From Viscum album (lineage: Eukaryota; Streptophyta; Magnoliopsida; Santalales; Viscaceae): a DNA stretch of 64,000 bases. The notes below the pieces were generated by a model that saw only the letters and a program-made list of their open reading frames with translations, was not told the DNA's origin and did no database searches. Positions 11,740-24,230 of the stretch are shown here, in pieces. The position numbers and the translations under genes were made by a program. The stretch covers positions 312,686,206 to 312,750,205 of the forward strand of contig OY728119.1 of NCBI GenBank assembly GCA_963277665.1, written 5' to 3'. The first letter of the stretch is position 1; every line of letters begins with the position of its first letter.

Positions 11740-13495
11740 GCTGGCTGATGAGATCCAATCCATTCAAATTTTTGATTTATTCTTTAATAGAAAATAAAAT
11801 TATAATTGATTTAAAATATGGTAAATTCAATCAAATTTTTTACTTTTAAATATGGAATTAAATGATCAAATTTCTTAAGTACCTATTTTTACTTGTTTTA
11901 TTATTTTTTGTTTTAATTAGGAAGCTATACATTTCTTTTTTGATTTTTTAATTAAATTGATAAAATAATATAAATTATGTTTTTAATTGTTTCAAATAAA
12001 TTATAAATGAATTGGGGGAAGTGCACACTTAATTTTGTTTTTTAACTTTCTTGGGTTGTAGGTCTGAAACAGGAAACATTTTAAAGGGTCGAGTGTAATA
12101 ATTTGGCCCCAACTATGTATGAATTTGAATAAATTTAATAATACTTTATAGCCCCATATGAATTTTTCCATTTTATAAAAATTTAGAGATATTTTGTATG
12201 ACTTTGGATTGAATATGACTTCCCTAGTGGCTAAGTATATGACTTTAAAGATCTCATCTGAATTCATTGGACCATGTATGGATTAAAATTCATTTCATAT
12301 GAATTTTTATTGATCATATGACTTCCCCACCTACCATATATGACTTCAAATTCATTTATTAATATTTAAAACCCATAAATAGATTCATAGAGTCATAATA
12401 TGGTTTACAGATTCTATATATATTTCACAGTTTATAATATTTTAAAGTATTATAATTTCCCCTTAGAGCATATAACTTTTGTATTTTTTTCAATGTTTGG
12501 ACAACAAAGAAACAAATATATAACTCCCAATTTAAACTACTTTGACCTAACATCAAGAATTTTTTCTCAGGTTTTCCCAAATAGTACAATAATTCTCGCA
12601 AGCTTCCATGTAGCCCTCATCCATTGATCTGAAAAAAGGAAATATCACAAGAGGAGACATTGAGTTTGGGATTGTTCAAGAGAGGGTTAGATGATGAAAT
12701 TGGGACCCTTGGGCTTAAAATGGTAACAATCAATGATACGGGTGTTGGGAACTGATTTTTATAAAGATATAAAGGCACTGTACTAGATCATGAGAGGAAA
12801 AGAACATTATAATCTTGTGATACTTTGAGTTTCTAAAGTGCATAAGGATCCACATATCATTCTATAAAGGGTAATACTATTCACCGAAGGAAGGGGAGAA
12901 AATTAATGATTAGAGGACTCAGTTTCTGTTGCTAGATTCCATTCTTTCTTTTAATTTTTTGTTATCTCTAGTGATGGAACACTAGACCCATAGTGGTAAA
13001 GCTAGGGAGAATCCATATATTACCCTAATAATGAATTATACTATTTAATATTAAATATATTTTTCTTGTTTACTCTAGAAGATCTTGATTTATTTGTATA
13101 ATGGGAGGTTTTTTTGTCACTTTAATTTAATTTATTATACTCCCATTCCCTATTTTTCACACATATCTCTCATAAAACATCTTTAAAACCCATATGTTAG
13201 TGGGTTATGAGTTGATTCAAGATTGATTATAGATTTATAATCACTCTTCTTACAATGTTTAGAGAAGAAAATGGTTATTTTATTTCACTTTTATAGTTGA
13301 AATCACTAGGGTGGGGTAATGAGTTGAGGTTTTAGTAGATTATAGAGTGATATAGTTGGATAATAAACTTTAATTTTTATTTAATCGGTAAGCAAGAGGA
13401 TTTTCAAAGGATAAAACACTAGTTTTTAAAATTCAATTAAAAAACTTTAAATTATATTTTCAAACATAATTAAGCACTAAATTCATCCCATACAC
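11740..13495 (+). repeat. 5' LTR of the Athila-like element
   Basis: It aligns with 20,222-21,877 over nearly its whole length. Landmarks are TTTTTGATTTATTCTTTAATAG near 11,769 (partner near 20,262) and CATTTCATATGAATTTTTAT near 12,290 (20,785). Others are TCTATAAAGGGTAATACTAT at 12,861 (21,243) and AAACACTAGTTTTTAAAATT near 13,415 (21,808). The start is set by matching the partner, which begins TGTAAG after a purine tract. The right edge is approximate. Confidence 0.75.
12861..12871 (+). promoter_or_regulatory. Candidate LTR TATA box
   Basis: TCTATAAAGGG lies about 1.1 kb into the LTR. The partner LTR carries TTCTATAAAGAG at 21,242. Conservation in both copies and the position favour the element's core promoter. 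Confidence 0.5.
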
Positions 13496-14010
13496 CAAAC
13501 CCACACTACATAAGAAAAAAATATAAAAGAAATCTCATATAAAGAAAAAACCTTAGTCCCAACATCACTACATTTTATTTGGTTTATTTTACATTATAAT
13601 ATCCTTTTGAAAATATCTTCATCAACTTAACACTATTTCTATTGAAGAAGAAAAATCTTTTTAATTTTTAATTTTTTTATTTTCATTTGAAATGTGCTTA
13701 ATATAAACAAATTCAAGATTAGTATAACTATTTAGATTCTATATATAGGCTATGATAAGTTTATGGGAAAGTAATAAATTTCTTATAATTTATATAGAGA
13801 AGTTTTTAGAATCCCCTTAATAAAATCTCTATCCTCTTATACTTCTTGCACTAGATCCACCATATGAAGTGAAAACATAGAGGAAAATATAACTCGAATA
13901 AATAGGAAATATACAATGTTATATTAACCAGATTTAATAAAAGTTATAGACTATTATAATTTATTAATGATAATGATTTTTATATTAAAATTAAAATGAT
14001 ACAATTTTTT
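13496..14010 (+). other. 5' untranslated region of the Athila-like element
   Basis: This lies between the LTR and the first recognisable gag residues. A tRNA-Asp-type primer-binding site is expected at its start, but I could not find a convincing one near 13,496. Nothing else is recognised. Confidence 0.4.
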
Positions 14011-14620
14011 ACTAAGTTTCTTGATTTTGTAGGAGAGGATCCCAATGTGAATTTTAATGAATTTAGAGACGTGTGTAATAGTTTCAAACCTATAAGTTTT
14101 CCTAAGGCTTTAATCATCTAGAATAACTTTCCATTCTAGGAAGAAGGATTGATTTTTGAATTTATATATAACCAACAACATATATAATTCACTACCTTGG
14201 ATGAACTCTATAGGGATTTTTTGTAGCTATTTTTCCACACCCTAATAAATACCAAAATAAGAAAATAAATTTATGGAATAGAAAAAGTAGCGAAATTATA
14301 TATCAGTTTTATTAAAGGTTCTAGAGGCTAAAAATATCCTTCCACATAAACCCTTTAAATACCACCATTTCTTGTTGTAAATTTACTAAGGAATACTAGA
14401 ATATAATAATCATTTATGGGATACTTACTTTATAGGAGAATTAATTGAAAAGTCACATGTTGTAGTTAGAGAACTTATAATGATTATATGTCAAAATTCA
14501 CAAGTATTTAGTACAAGATCCACTACTATGGAAGTACATGAGATAAAAAGTCACCAAAATCATTTAATTGATACAAAACTTAAATAAATAAAATTTATTG
14601 TGAGATAATTAACACTTAAC
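14011..14620 (+). pseudogene. gag: Athila gag remnant (retrotransposon gag domain)
   Basis: Reading from about 14,011, GEDPNVNFNEFRDVCNSFK matches the conserved EDP...FxxxCxxFK start of the plant Ty3/gypsy gag capsid domain. It is followed by FTTLDELYRDF, the TTWDELxxxFL-like block, and then by INTKIRK at the place of the xAKxRxEI motif. Capsid gag would assemble the particle and recruit RNA. In-frame stops appear after ALII, within the helix before FTTLDEL, and repeatedly downstream. The CCHC knuckle was not found. Residue order and spacing agree with the family, so the identity is fairly secure despite the low identity. Confidence 0.65.
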
Positions 14621-15889
14621 AAGGTTTAAGGAGCATCAACAACCACAACCCCTTGAGTTTTCTAGATGTGTCACTCCTTAAGGAATTTTACCGATTTTTC
14701 CCTCAAGTGAAAGAGAGTTTTGATTACATATACCATAGACAATACCAAAAAAACCATAAAACAAGAATTTAAGGAGAACTCTATAACTGAATATAAATCT
14801 AGAAACTATCATCTTCAAATTACACATTTCTAATTGGATTTTTAGTGGCCTTACCATCCCTCATAATTTTAGAGGAATTCAACTCAACCTTTTACAAGAT
14901 ATGGACAAGGAAAAATCCATGAAATTACAATAAATAACCTACTATGATAGCTTTTTTAGTCTAAAAAACCCAATAATACTCCATCATAACACATGGATCA
15001 GATATGAAAGGGCTAAATAGCAATTTTATGCAGATTATTTCCACTCTAAACAAATTTATGAATTAAGGATCATTTAAACTCTTTTCCCAATCAATTTATA
15101 TCCCTAAAATAAATGTTGTTTATATCTATTTATGATGTGTAATGGAGGTGAAATACATTAAAGAACCATCATAGGAGGTTTAATATAGAATTTGATAACC
15201 TAATGAGGATTTTCCATATATATATATATATATACCATAAGAGGAGGACCTTATTGAGATACAATCAGTAAAGAAATATAAATGAAAATACGTGATGGAA
15301 GATGTACCCCAACCCCAACCCTTATTCCCTATAAAAATAAACACACCCATGATTATCAATGAAGAAACATTACAATAAAAAATGATATAAATATTCAATA
15401 AAGAAGAAGCTAACATCCTGTTATTGGATTCAATCCACCAAATTCCAAGGTATAAAAAGTTTCTTAAAAAGATTCCCAAAAATAATTTTTTAAAGGATAT
15501 GACAATAGAAGTTTTGGTAAGAATGTTTCTCATATAATAAACCTTCAATTCCTAGAAAATGTCAAGACCTTGGTACCTTCACTATACCTTGAAACCTAGG
15601 AAAACACACTTTTAAGAATAAATTGTGTGATTTTTGAGCTTCTATAAATTTTATGAGTTTATCAGTTTATTCTTAATTTAAAATAGGACAAATTAATCTA
15701 ACTAGAGTGTTTATTTAGGTGGCTAACTAAACCACTACCTACCATGTAGGTGTCTTGGAATATGTTCTAGTAAGTATGAAAGTGATTTTGTTTTATGATA
15801 ATTTTACTTCTTAATCATATAATAATAAAGAGGTATAACCTATTCCCATATAATTTTATCTAGTCCATTTATTTAGGCTCCTAAAACCA
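14621..15889 (+). other. Degenerate gag-protease interval
   Basis: This should hold the end of gag, the linker and most of the protease. I found no readable aspartic-protease DTG or DSG motif. A minus-strand open frame of 122 codons at 15,180-15,548 is on the wrong strand for the element and looks like chance. A (TA)n microsatellite of about 19 bp sits at 15,216-15,234. Confidence 0.4.
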
Positions 15890-17080
15890 TCATATATGTC
15901 TATGAGGGTAAAATTTCAATGGATTTTGGAGATGGAATGATAAATTTTAGTATTAAGGACTCAATGAAATAGCCACAATATGAGCAATAATATATTTCAT
16001 AGTGTCACCCTGAAATTCCTTATTATTATAAGGAGCATATAGAAATTTTATATAAAATAATCAAACTAGGAGAAGCCTTATAGTACCCTAATTTTTCTAA
16101 TTAATTTAATTTTAAAAATATTTAAAATATTGAACTAGATCTTCTTAGTTACTAGTTTGAAAAGATCAATGTAAAATATTTTGATGAACTCATAAAATAT
16201 ACTAATGAAACATCTTATTTATATATATAGATTAGAAGCACGAGAAAAAATGATTTGATAACATATTTTGAATAGATCCCTGAACTGGAACTAAAGATGT
16301 TTCCCACTAATTTTAAATATGTATTTATTTTGGAAAATTAAAAAATCATGGTTATAATTTCAAATAGTTTAGAACCTAGTCAATAACATAAATCACTAAA
16401 CATTATAAAAAAACATTAGGGCCATAGACTGGCCATTAGGAGACATCTTAGAGATTTTTCCTATGACTCATGTGTATAATATTCTCCAAGAATGTAAGTC
16501 AATAACTATAAGATATCCCCAATAAAGGATCATCCCAACATTAATGGATGTTTTGGAAGATGAATTTGAGAGATTGTTTGATGCATGTATTATTTATCCC
16601 ATTCCAATTCTTAGTGGGAGAGCAGGAGAAACTTTTCCCCAAAATGACTAGATTCATCATTGTGAATAATGAAAATAATGAGTCAATGTCCACTAAGATT
16701 TAGAAATTATAGAGGATATAAATTTATTATATGAAATTGAATATTGTGACCCAAAAATCCCTTCTTCCCAAACATTTTATTGATCAAATTTTAGAGATAT
16801 TTTCTAGTAATGGGAACTATTGTTTTCCTGATTGGTTTTATCATTATTTTGATCTTCCCATAAATCTAGAGGGATAATAGAAAACCACATTCACCTATCC
16901 ATTTGGTAAAATTTCTTACAGAAGTATTTCTTTTGGGTTATACAATGACCCATGTACTTTATATTATGTATGATATTATTATTTTTAGGAATAATTTTTT
17001 ATTTCCTACAAGTCTATATTGTTGAGTTTACTATATATGAAACATGTTTTAAAAGTTTTTTAACAAATAAATAATAAGTT
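15890..17080 (+). pseudogene. pol: Athila protease tail and reverse transcriptase remnant
   Basis: The protease C-terminal tail reads YEGKISMDFGDGMINFSIKD at 15,901-15,960, in a frame that then hits a stop. The RT-leading block IPELELKMFPTNFKYVF follows at 16,276-16,326, as in Athila just before RT. A frame near 16,645 gives VNNENNES at the place of the VxNExNE motif, and 16,881-16,965 gives TTFTYPFG then SFGLYNDP, the palm blocks TFTCPFG and PFGLCNAP of the family. The expected catalytic FMDD block near 17,000 is not readable. RT would copy element RNA into DNA; this copy cannot. Confidence 0.75.
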
Positions 17081-17840
17081 TAAATGAGATATATTGAAAA
17101 AATTGATTTTTGAATATGAAATTGTCAGTTAATTGTTGAAAATTGAATTTATTCGGGCCATATAATTTCTAATAAAGGAATTTATGTAGACAAGGAAAAA
17201 TTTAATATAATTTCTACACTGACTTACCCAAAAATTATAAACCACATTAGATATTTTTTAAGGCATGATATATTTTATAAAAGGATTATTAAGAGAAATC
17301 AACAAATTTATTTTCCCCGGATTAACATACTCAAGATGAAAATTTATTTTTTATTTAATGAATCATTTAATAAATCCTTAAATTTAAATAAAGAATGGTT
17401 GGCCATAGTTCATATTATCAGTCCACATTCCTTGAATAAACATTTTAATGTGCTGTATGATGCCTCCAACAAGGAAATGAGAGTAGTTATATCCTAAAAG
17501 GTAAAGGGATATTTACATGTGATATCCTACACTTAAAAAATTTAATACACATCCAATATCAATAATTAAAAATAGTAGTTTTTGGATATTATTGTTTCTT
17601 TCAAGAATTTTCACTCATTTTTATTAGGAGGAAAAGAAACCATTTTTTTTATAATCATGAATCCCTTTGATAAATAATAATGGTGAAAAGAGAAGATGAG
17701 TGATATGGATGATACTTTTATATGAATTCAACTTGAATATTAATGATAACATGGGATGTGAGAATTCAGTTTCATATAATGAAATTATATTTCCCCACAC
17801 TACTAATGTAGAAACACCAATCGAGATAACCTTAGATGGA
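17081..17840 (+). pseudogene. pol: Athila RT connection and RNase H remnant
   Basis: After the palm, YSGHIISNKGIYVDKEKFN (about 17,150-17,207) matches the LGHxISxxGIxVDxxK block. It continues to IRYFLRHDIFYKRIIK, the RSFLGHxGFYRRFIK block. RNase H begins with FNVLYDASNKEMRVVIS (about 17,442-17,492), keeping the YDAS aspartate, then a stop, then GYLHVISYT. The open frame 17,700-17,918 carries LYEFNLNINDNMGCEN, the LQEFDxxIxDxxGxEN block at the end of RNase H, and runs on into LDGSLPGEQLYEI, the Athila RNase H-integrase linker. RNase H would degrade the RNA strand during replication. Confidence 0.75.
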
Positions 17841-19015
17841 TCTCTCCCTGGCGAGCAGCTATATGAAATCACTAAGGTACCCTGGTATACTGACATGGTG
17901 AACATTTTTCTCAAATAAAAGAAACCATTATTATTTTTTAAGAATAAAACTCTATGGTTAAAATATTAATGGAAATATTATGTTTTGGTGGATACTTATA
18001 TATCAAAAAAATTTAGTGATCAAGTGATGAGGATATGTTTTCCCAGGGAAGAGGTAAATATGTTCTTTCATTTTTTCACACAAATGCATGTGGATACCAT
18101 TTTCATCCAAAAATAATAAAGAGAAGGGTTTTTAAAACTATTTTTTATTTAAAAATTTTGGTTGACTCAAATTAATTAGGTAAAGTTTGTAAAAACTGTC
18201 AATATAATGGAGGGATTTCTAAAATATTAGAAATTCCTAATAAAACATGGAATTTTTATAAAATACATGTTGTATGGGGATTAGATTTAATGGATACATT
18301 TCTCATTTCATTTTATTCTTCCTATATACTTATTATAGTAGACTATGTTTATAAATGTTTTTAAGCTTCAGAAAATCAAACCAATGATGAAATATTTGTT
18401 ATCGTATTTCTAAGAGCAAATATATTTTTTTAGGTTTAGACTTACGAAATAAATAATTTGTGAACATGGAACAATTTTTTTTAATAATAGCATTCAATCC
18501 CTTATTTAAAATTATAGAGTTAAAAATAAGACCTAAAATTTATACCACCAACAAATAATTTGTCTGGATGAGGTATTAAATTGATAAATTAAAATGATTC
18601 TAGAATGGGAAGTTCAACCCAACTTGAAGTATTTAATAAAACAATTAGATGATAAATTATGTGAATAAAGAACTACCTTAAAAATGACTAGGTATTCCCC
18701 CTTATATAATTATTTATGGAAAAATATTTTTCTTTCCTTTTTATATGTTCCACAAAGAATAATTTTATGTGAGGAAAGTGAACTTGGAAATTAATTAGGA
18801 TGGAAAGCAGAGGAATATATAAATGAATGAAATTGAAGAGATGATAAGGGAATATTATGGGAAATGTATTATATAAAATTAAAAATATAGAAATTTCTAT
18901 GATATATTCATTTAGAAAAGGCACTTTTATGTGGTAGATAGTGTGATTCTATTCTCTTATAGAATAAAACTCATGACTTGTAAGCTTCACTCCGACTAGA
19001 CCAAACTATTTATAG
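17841..19015 (+). pseudogene. pol: Athila integrase remnant
   Basis: Integrase would insert the DNA copy. It starts with PWYTDMVNIF at about 17,880-17,909. The zinc-binding HHCC module is poorly preserved. The catalytic core gives WGLDLMDTFLISF and then ILIIVDYVYK at 18,275-18,354, keeping the first catalytic Asp. The second Asp (SDGG block) is replaced: the text near 18,460 reads CEHGTIFFNN. A YHQQ...EVLN relic near 18,540-18,590 keeps the Glu. The C-terminal block VILFSYRIKLMTCKLHSD at about 18,945-18,998 matches the LLYNSRLxLFPGKLxSRW pattern, with the Trp turned into a stop. Confidence 0.75.
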
Positions 19016-20221
19016 CAACTAATATAGTTTAATTTAATATATTAGAGGTAATGGAAGATGAATCAGAATACAACTCAAAAGTGAATTGATTGAAACCAAA
19101 GAGTTTTAGGAATATTTTTAGAAGGATCCAAAAGAGGAATCAACATTTTTACATGCTACTTATGAATAAGGAACCATCATGTTGTCTCTTTCCTTGACAT
19201 TGATCATGATACCTCACTTTAAGAATGTTATTCCTTAAAAAATTGCATGATGTAATTAATTTGAAGCTGTGTTTAAGATAAGTGTAGGGGAGAGGCCAAA
19301 ATTCCTTATGATGTAAATATTTTAAGATGTTTATTTTTTTGTTTATATGTGATTTGTGGTATAAAATAAAATATAGAAAAATTTATTATTTTAAAATATT
19401 TTCAAATTCAATGCACTATTTTATATATTATATTAAATTTTTAGAGGGTTTTTAAGCCAAAAAAGTGTGTTTCAAAGCTATTCTTCCTAGTAAAAAAAAA
19501 TTACATTATAGGTTGTAGGAATTAAATGGGTCTAAAATTTTAGAAATTGAATGATTCATGAGTGAGTTTTATAAATTTTTAGATGAAATATTTGGTTTTA
19601 GAAGAAGGGAAAAGATTTTAATGGAAAAGATTTAAGTGGAATAAAAATTATAACATAAGGATACAATAGTTTTAAAATTACTAAAGGTAAAATTATCTTT
19701 TTGAAAATGAAAACCTTCTAATGAAAATCTAAAATGAATTCATATAATTCCTCTGAAATAGCAGTACAATGAGAAATTGGGAACCCAAATTTTATTCTAC
19801 GATAGTTATAAAATGGGTGTTTGAGTAATAAAAAACATTTTTACTTATAATATGGGTTTCTCACAAAACAAAGATTGGAAAAATTCACTAAGTGACTTAT
19901 CATAAAAAAGGAATGGATTAAGGTGAAGTAAATGAAGTGTAAATTAATTATTTGGTATAAGGAGCATATGAAAGAGTAATAAATAGGAGTGCCCCTTGTT
20001 TGAATATTAGTTACACTAAAAAATGTTTTATTTTCTCTCTTATAATTGAAAATCTTACTTAAATGTAATTGAGGGTAGTGGAATTAATTCATAGTGGAGG
20101 AATGAAAATTGAAATGATGGATGAATATTTGTTTTGTTTTTTTAGTTTATGTATGTGTAACTAGGTAGGATAATCATTTTTTATTATTCAAAATTCATTA
20201 TATTTCCTAGGAGAGAAATAG
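19016..20221 (+). other. 3' untranslated region and polypurine tract (Athila-like)
   Basis: This is about 1.2 kb between integrase and the 3' LTR. GTGTAGGGGAGAGGCC at about 19,282 resembles the AGTGTGGGGGAG tract that typically follows pol in Athila/Tat elements. The last bases, AGGAGAGAAATAG (about 20,209-20,221), form a purine tract directly against the LTR start TGTAAG and are the likely plus-strand primer site. Confidence 0.55.
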
Positions 20222-21877
20222 TGTAAGTGTAGGGTACCATTAAGAGACAATATTTTTAGATTTTTGATATATTTTTCAATAGAAATGAACCCCAAAATTG
20301 ATTTAAAACCATCTAATTTCATTCATATTTTTTAATTTTTTATATTCATTAATAAATTATCAAATATATTAAACCATGATTTTAACTTATTTTATTCATT
20401 TTAAAATTAATAAAGAATATATAACTTACTTTTTTGAATTTTGGAATTAAATAAATAAATAGATTTAAATTTTATTTTTAATTATTTTAAAATAATACAT
20501 AATGAGCTGGTATAATACTACACAAAATTATATTTTATAATTTGCATTTATTGTAGGTTTGGATCTATAAAAATAAAAAGGGCTCGGGCATAAGACTTTG
20601 GTCCCTACATGAAATAATTTTAGGAAATTATATAAGACATTCTAGACCTATATGAGATTTTACCTTACATAATACTTCCTAGATATTTCACATGACTTTG
20701 GGTCATATTTGGCTTCCCCATTGGTCGATCAGATCGATTAGAAAATCACTAATAAATTTAGCGGACAATGTATGAAATCAAAATCATTTCATATGAATTC
20801 TTCCTAAGCACAAGACTTACACCAATTTGTATCATGTTTACATTAGAGTGCACGACTTCCTGAATTTTCCAAATTTTGGACTGAAAATACTAATCTTTTT
20901 AATTACCAATTTAAATGGGATTGAACTAAAATCAATTACTTTTTATCAAGTTTTCCCAAATTTGAAACAAATGCTCCCAATCATCCACATAGACATCATA
21001 CACCTAGATAAAGAATGGGAAGATCATGAGAAGGGTCTTAGAGTCTAGAAATGTTTGGGAGGTGATCAGATAATGCAATATGGACCCTCTACCTACAAAA
21101 GTAGCATCAATTAAAGAAATAGGAGCTAGGAAATGATTTTTAAGAATATTAAAAAGGCATCACACTTGATCACGGAATGAGAGGACCTTGATTCTCATGT
21201 GGGATTTGGAGTTACTAAAGTGCATGGGGAGGTTTAGATGATTCTATAAAGAGAATAACTATTTAGTTAAGGAAGAGGGGATAAATTTTGGTTGGTGAAC
21301 TGAGTTAATTTTTTTGTATTTATTTATCCATTTTCTTTTACTATAATCTCAAGTGATGAGACAATAGAACCATATTATTATCGATAAGGAGAATGTCCCG
21401 TTCACACTAATAATGAATTCTACTCTTAAATTTTAAATATATTCTGTGATTTTTTAGAGAAAGTTCTATATTACCTTTGATAATTGGATGTTTTAATTAT
21501 TCCTTGAATTTAATTTATTATCCACTCATTCTTGATTTTTTACACACACACCACCTAAAACACCTTCACTTCCCATAAAATGGTTAGTGGTGAGTTGATT
21601 TGGTAATTATTGTTGGTATATAATCACCCATCTAGGTAATGGAAATAAATACAATGATTATTTTATTTCTCTATTTAATCTAAAATTGCCATGGGAGAGT
21701 AATTAGCTATGGTTTCATCAAAATAGAGAGAGGTAAATATTAACATAATCATCTAAAATTATAATTTGATAGGTAAGTGAATATGATATCCAATTATAGA
21801 CCACTAGTTTTTAAAATTTAATATATATGTTTTTTTAATTTTATTTTTAAACATAATAATGAAAAACATTATTTACA
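20222..21877 (+). repeat. 3' LTR of the Athila-like element
   Basis: It begins TGTAAGTG after the purine tract and ends near ATTTACA. It is the direct repeat of 11,740-13,495 and carries the matching TATA-like box at 21,242-21,252. Flanking 5-bp sequences could not be matched with confidence. Confidence 0.7.
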
Positions 21878-23140
21878 CACACTGATGTTTATGTGGATGG
21901 TGAAAGGAACCCTCGCAACAAGACCATGCATGATAAAACACGATGAAGGGATACGTTTTCAGCCTAGGGAGAGGTAAATCAATGTGAATTTTTAGAGTCT
22001 TAATTTTCATGGAGAGATAGGGAGGTGTGGTTGCATGCACAATTATTTCATTCCACGTTCAAGCATGTAGAAGAAATAAAGTATATAAAATAAATATTGT
22101 TCAGATTATGGTAGTTTTCATCAAACCTGGAGTAACATATCTATGAGAATATTTTTTACACTACTCACTATCTATGTGATTATTTGTATGTTTATTGTGA
22201 AGAATTGTATTAATTGTTTAATTCAAATTTAGCATCATATTTATATGGAGTAAGAGTATGAGTCAAGAGATAGATATACATAAAGATATATCGATATATG
22301 ATTGAAATATATTAAGATACAAAGGGTGAATTATATTAACAAATTGAGGTGGTCTAATAATTCTTTTATGGATAACCTTTAGTGGTTGATCATGTGTTTG
22401 AGAGTAAATATCTTTTGCTAGAGGTGTTACTTATAGGTTTTGTCTTTATTTTCATTTCATTTTATCCCTCTCATGGATATCCTGAGTGTATAGTTTTTTT
22501 ACATGGCTCTTTATTAAAGGGTAATTTAGGTTACTGAAATAGATTTATTTTTAATGATAATTTATTTTAGGTTTTTTCCATTCATTATATTTTTCAATAC
22601 CCATGCTTTATTTCATTGTGCATGAGCATTAAACTTGGATTTGGAGTATTCTTTTCTAATTAAATAACTTGTTTGTATCTTGCTTTAGGACTATTGGGTT
22701 ATTTTCATGATATGTTTACATATAATTTTGGGTTACCAAATTTATACATGAACTGAATTAACCGACCATGATAATAGGTGATCTTAGTGATTGGGGAGTG
22801 ATTTCCCAGAACAAGGGAGTTACTTTGACTTAATTTTGGGAACTTCATGAGTTTATATTATTTATTTTATGCTTTATTTCTTTTTAAATATTTATTTAAA
22901 ATTTCTTTAAAACTTAATATTCTATAGTTTTCTTGAAAATGAAATATTTTAATCTCATCTTAGTTTGTTCAACCTAAATTTTGAGTTAGAGTTTACCATA
23001 CTAATTTTATTTATCTCTATAGGTTCTCTTTGATACTCATATATCTTATACTATGCTTTAGTTGTTGATGTGTTTTTACCATGTTTCTTCATTTCTAAAA
23101 TTGATAAACCATATTAATTAGAGACAAATTTAGGGTGTTA
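21878..23140 (+). repeat. Second Athila/Tat-type LTR (5' LTR)
   Basis: It starts directly after the previous LTR and ends before a decayed primer-binding site at 23,148. It aligns in the same orientation with 50,569-51,880. Shared landmarks are the AGAAATAAAGTATAT block near 22,070 (50,829) and GAGTAACATATCTATGAGA near 22,130 (50,890). Others are CACTATCTATG near 22,167 (50,928) and the TTTACCATACTAATTTTATTTATCT block near 22,992 (51,752). Confidence 0.6.
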
Positions 23141-23147
23141 ATGATTT

Positions 23148-23175
23148 TGGCACCATTTCTGGTTAATACTGCCTA
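23148..23175 (+). other. Primer-binding site, tRNA-Asp type, deaminated
   Basis: TGGCACCATTTCTGGTTAAT followed by ACTGCCTAGTAAGAATC closely follows the TGGCGCCGTTGCCGGGGAAC-type leader that marks Athila/Tat elements. CpG positions are replaced by CpA or TpG. It fixes the plus orientation of this element and the end of its LTR. Confidence 0.7.
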
Positions 23176-24230
23176 GTAAGAATCTTTCATTTGATAGATT
23201 AAGACAAATACTTTTCTCATCACTTTCTATTTTTATGATTTTAATTAAGGATATTTTGTTTTTTTTATTTTTATAGGCCGCATATTTTTTATTTTCATGT
23301 AAGGTATTGAATGAACCCTGAGTGAGGACGTTCTCTTCTACTTATAAGCTACAGATATTATACATCAAATTAATACATATATGGAAAAAATACAAAAGAA
23401 AGTTGATGTGGCCCTCAACAATAATCAAGAAAAAGTGGATCACTTATCCATAGATTAGAGAATATTTTTAAATAAGTGTGTAAATAAATATAAAGTATGA
23501 AAATAAGATTATGAGTCAAAAGTGGTAAACAAATAAGAGGACAACTTCAAAGTGAAACTTGAAGAAAAATTCAAAAGGGATGAAGAGTTTGAGGCTAAAT
23601 CTGAGGAAAATTCTAGAGAGGAAGGTATATCTGAGATAAGTCCCTCGGAGGACAACATTACAATTATTGATATATAGTAGATAAAAGAGGGAGAATCATT
23701 ATTTTAATATGATAAGGGAGAATAGAAGGTTAGTACCAATAAAATTAAAAATAATATTGAATAATTTGATAAAGACCCACAAAAATAAGCATGGAAAGGG
23801 GATCATTATTAGATATGGACAGAAATGGAGTTACTTCTTCAAAGCATAATACTATCCAAATTTTCATTATCTCCTCAATAAGATAATAATATGAAGAGAA
23901 TAATAATGAATACACTAAACAGGTAAGGAATTTAGTCTTGTTAAATCTAGACAAGGTAACTTTTGATCATCTCTTGTAACATGACTATAAAGAGGTTTGT
24001 TTTTTATAAAATTCCATAAGAAAAGAAAATTATAGGTGGAAACCTGAGTTTTTTTTATTTCTTGTATATTTAGGAAATAACCTTTTTGAATTAATTTTAT
24101 AATTTTTTTAGGATGCTGGTTCAATCCCCCTTATACTTTTTTAGCTTGATTATAATTAATCTTGCACTTTCAATTTTTTTGTAGGTCTATGATGATGATT
24201 AAGAAACATGATATTAAGGAGGATGAAAAG
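23176..24230 (+). pseudogene. Gag-like leader region of second Athila/Tat element
   Basis: From about 23,350 one frame reads TDIIHQINTYMEKIQKKVDVALNN-like text, then a strongly charged Lys/Glu-rich stretch (about 23,530-23,640: EEKFKRDEEFEAKSEENSR). This looks like a coiled-coil or linker part of a gag precursor. Stops interrupt it at least every few dozen codons. No capsid core or zinc knuckle is readable. Assignment to gag rests on position after the primer site and on composition. Confidence 0.4.

Larger units (their letters stand above)
11740..21877 (+). mobile_element. Athila-like Ty3/gypsy element, decayed, two LTRs
   Basis: Two direct LTR copies (about 11,740-13,495 and 20,222-21,877) enclose a plus-strand interior. 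In order it holds gag, a protease tail, reverse transcriptase, RNase H and integrase, the Ty3/gypsy order. Residue patterns such as IPELELK, QKTTFTYPFG and WGLDLMD are those of the Athila lineage. Such elements copy themselves through an RNA intermediate and integrate into plant chromatin. Every domain carries stops and frame changes, so the copy is inactive. The long 3' untranslated stretch after integrase also fits Athila/Tat elements. Confidence 0.8.

Noticed and set aside
15180..15548. The 122-codon minus-strand open frame, the longest in the window.
   Set aside because: It lies on the opposite strand to gag and pol inside the Athila-like element, contains a (TA)n microsatellite, and shows no family features.
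17624..17914. Minus-strand open frame of 96 codons.
   Set aside because: It overlaps the plus-strand frame 17,700-17,918, which matches the Athila RNase H-integrase linker; the minus frame is its shadow.
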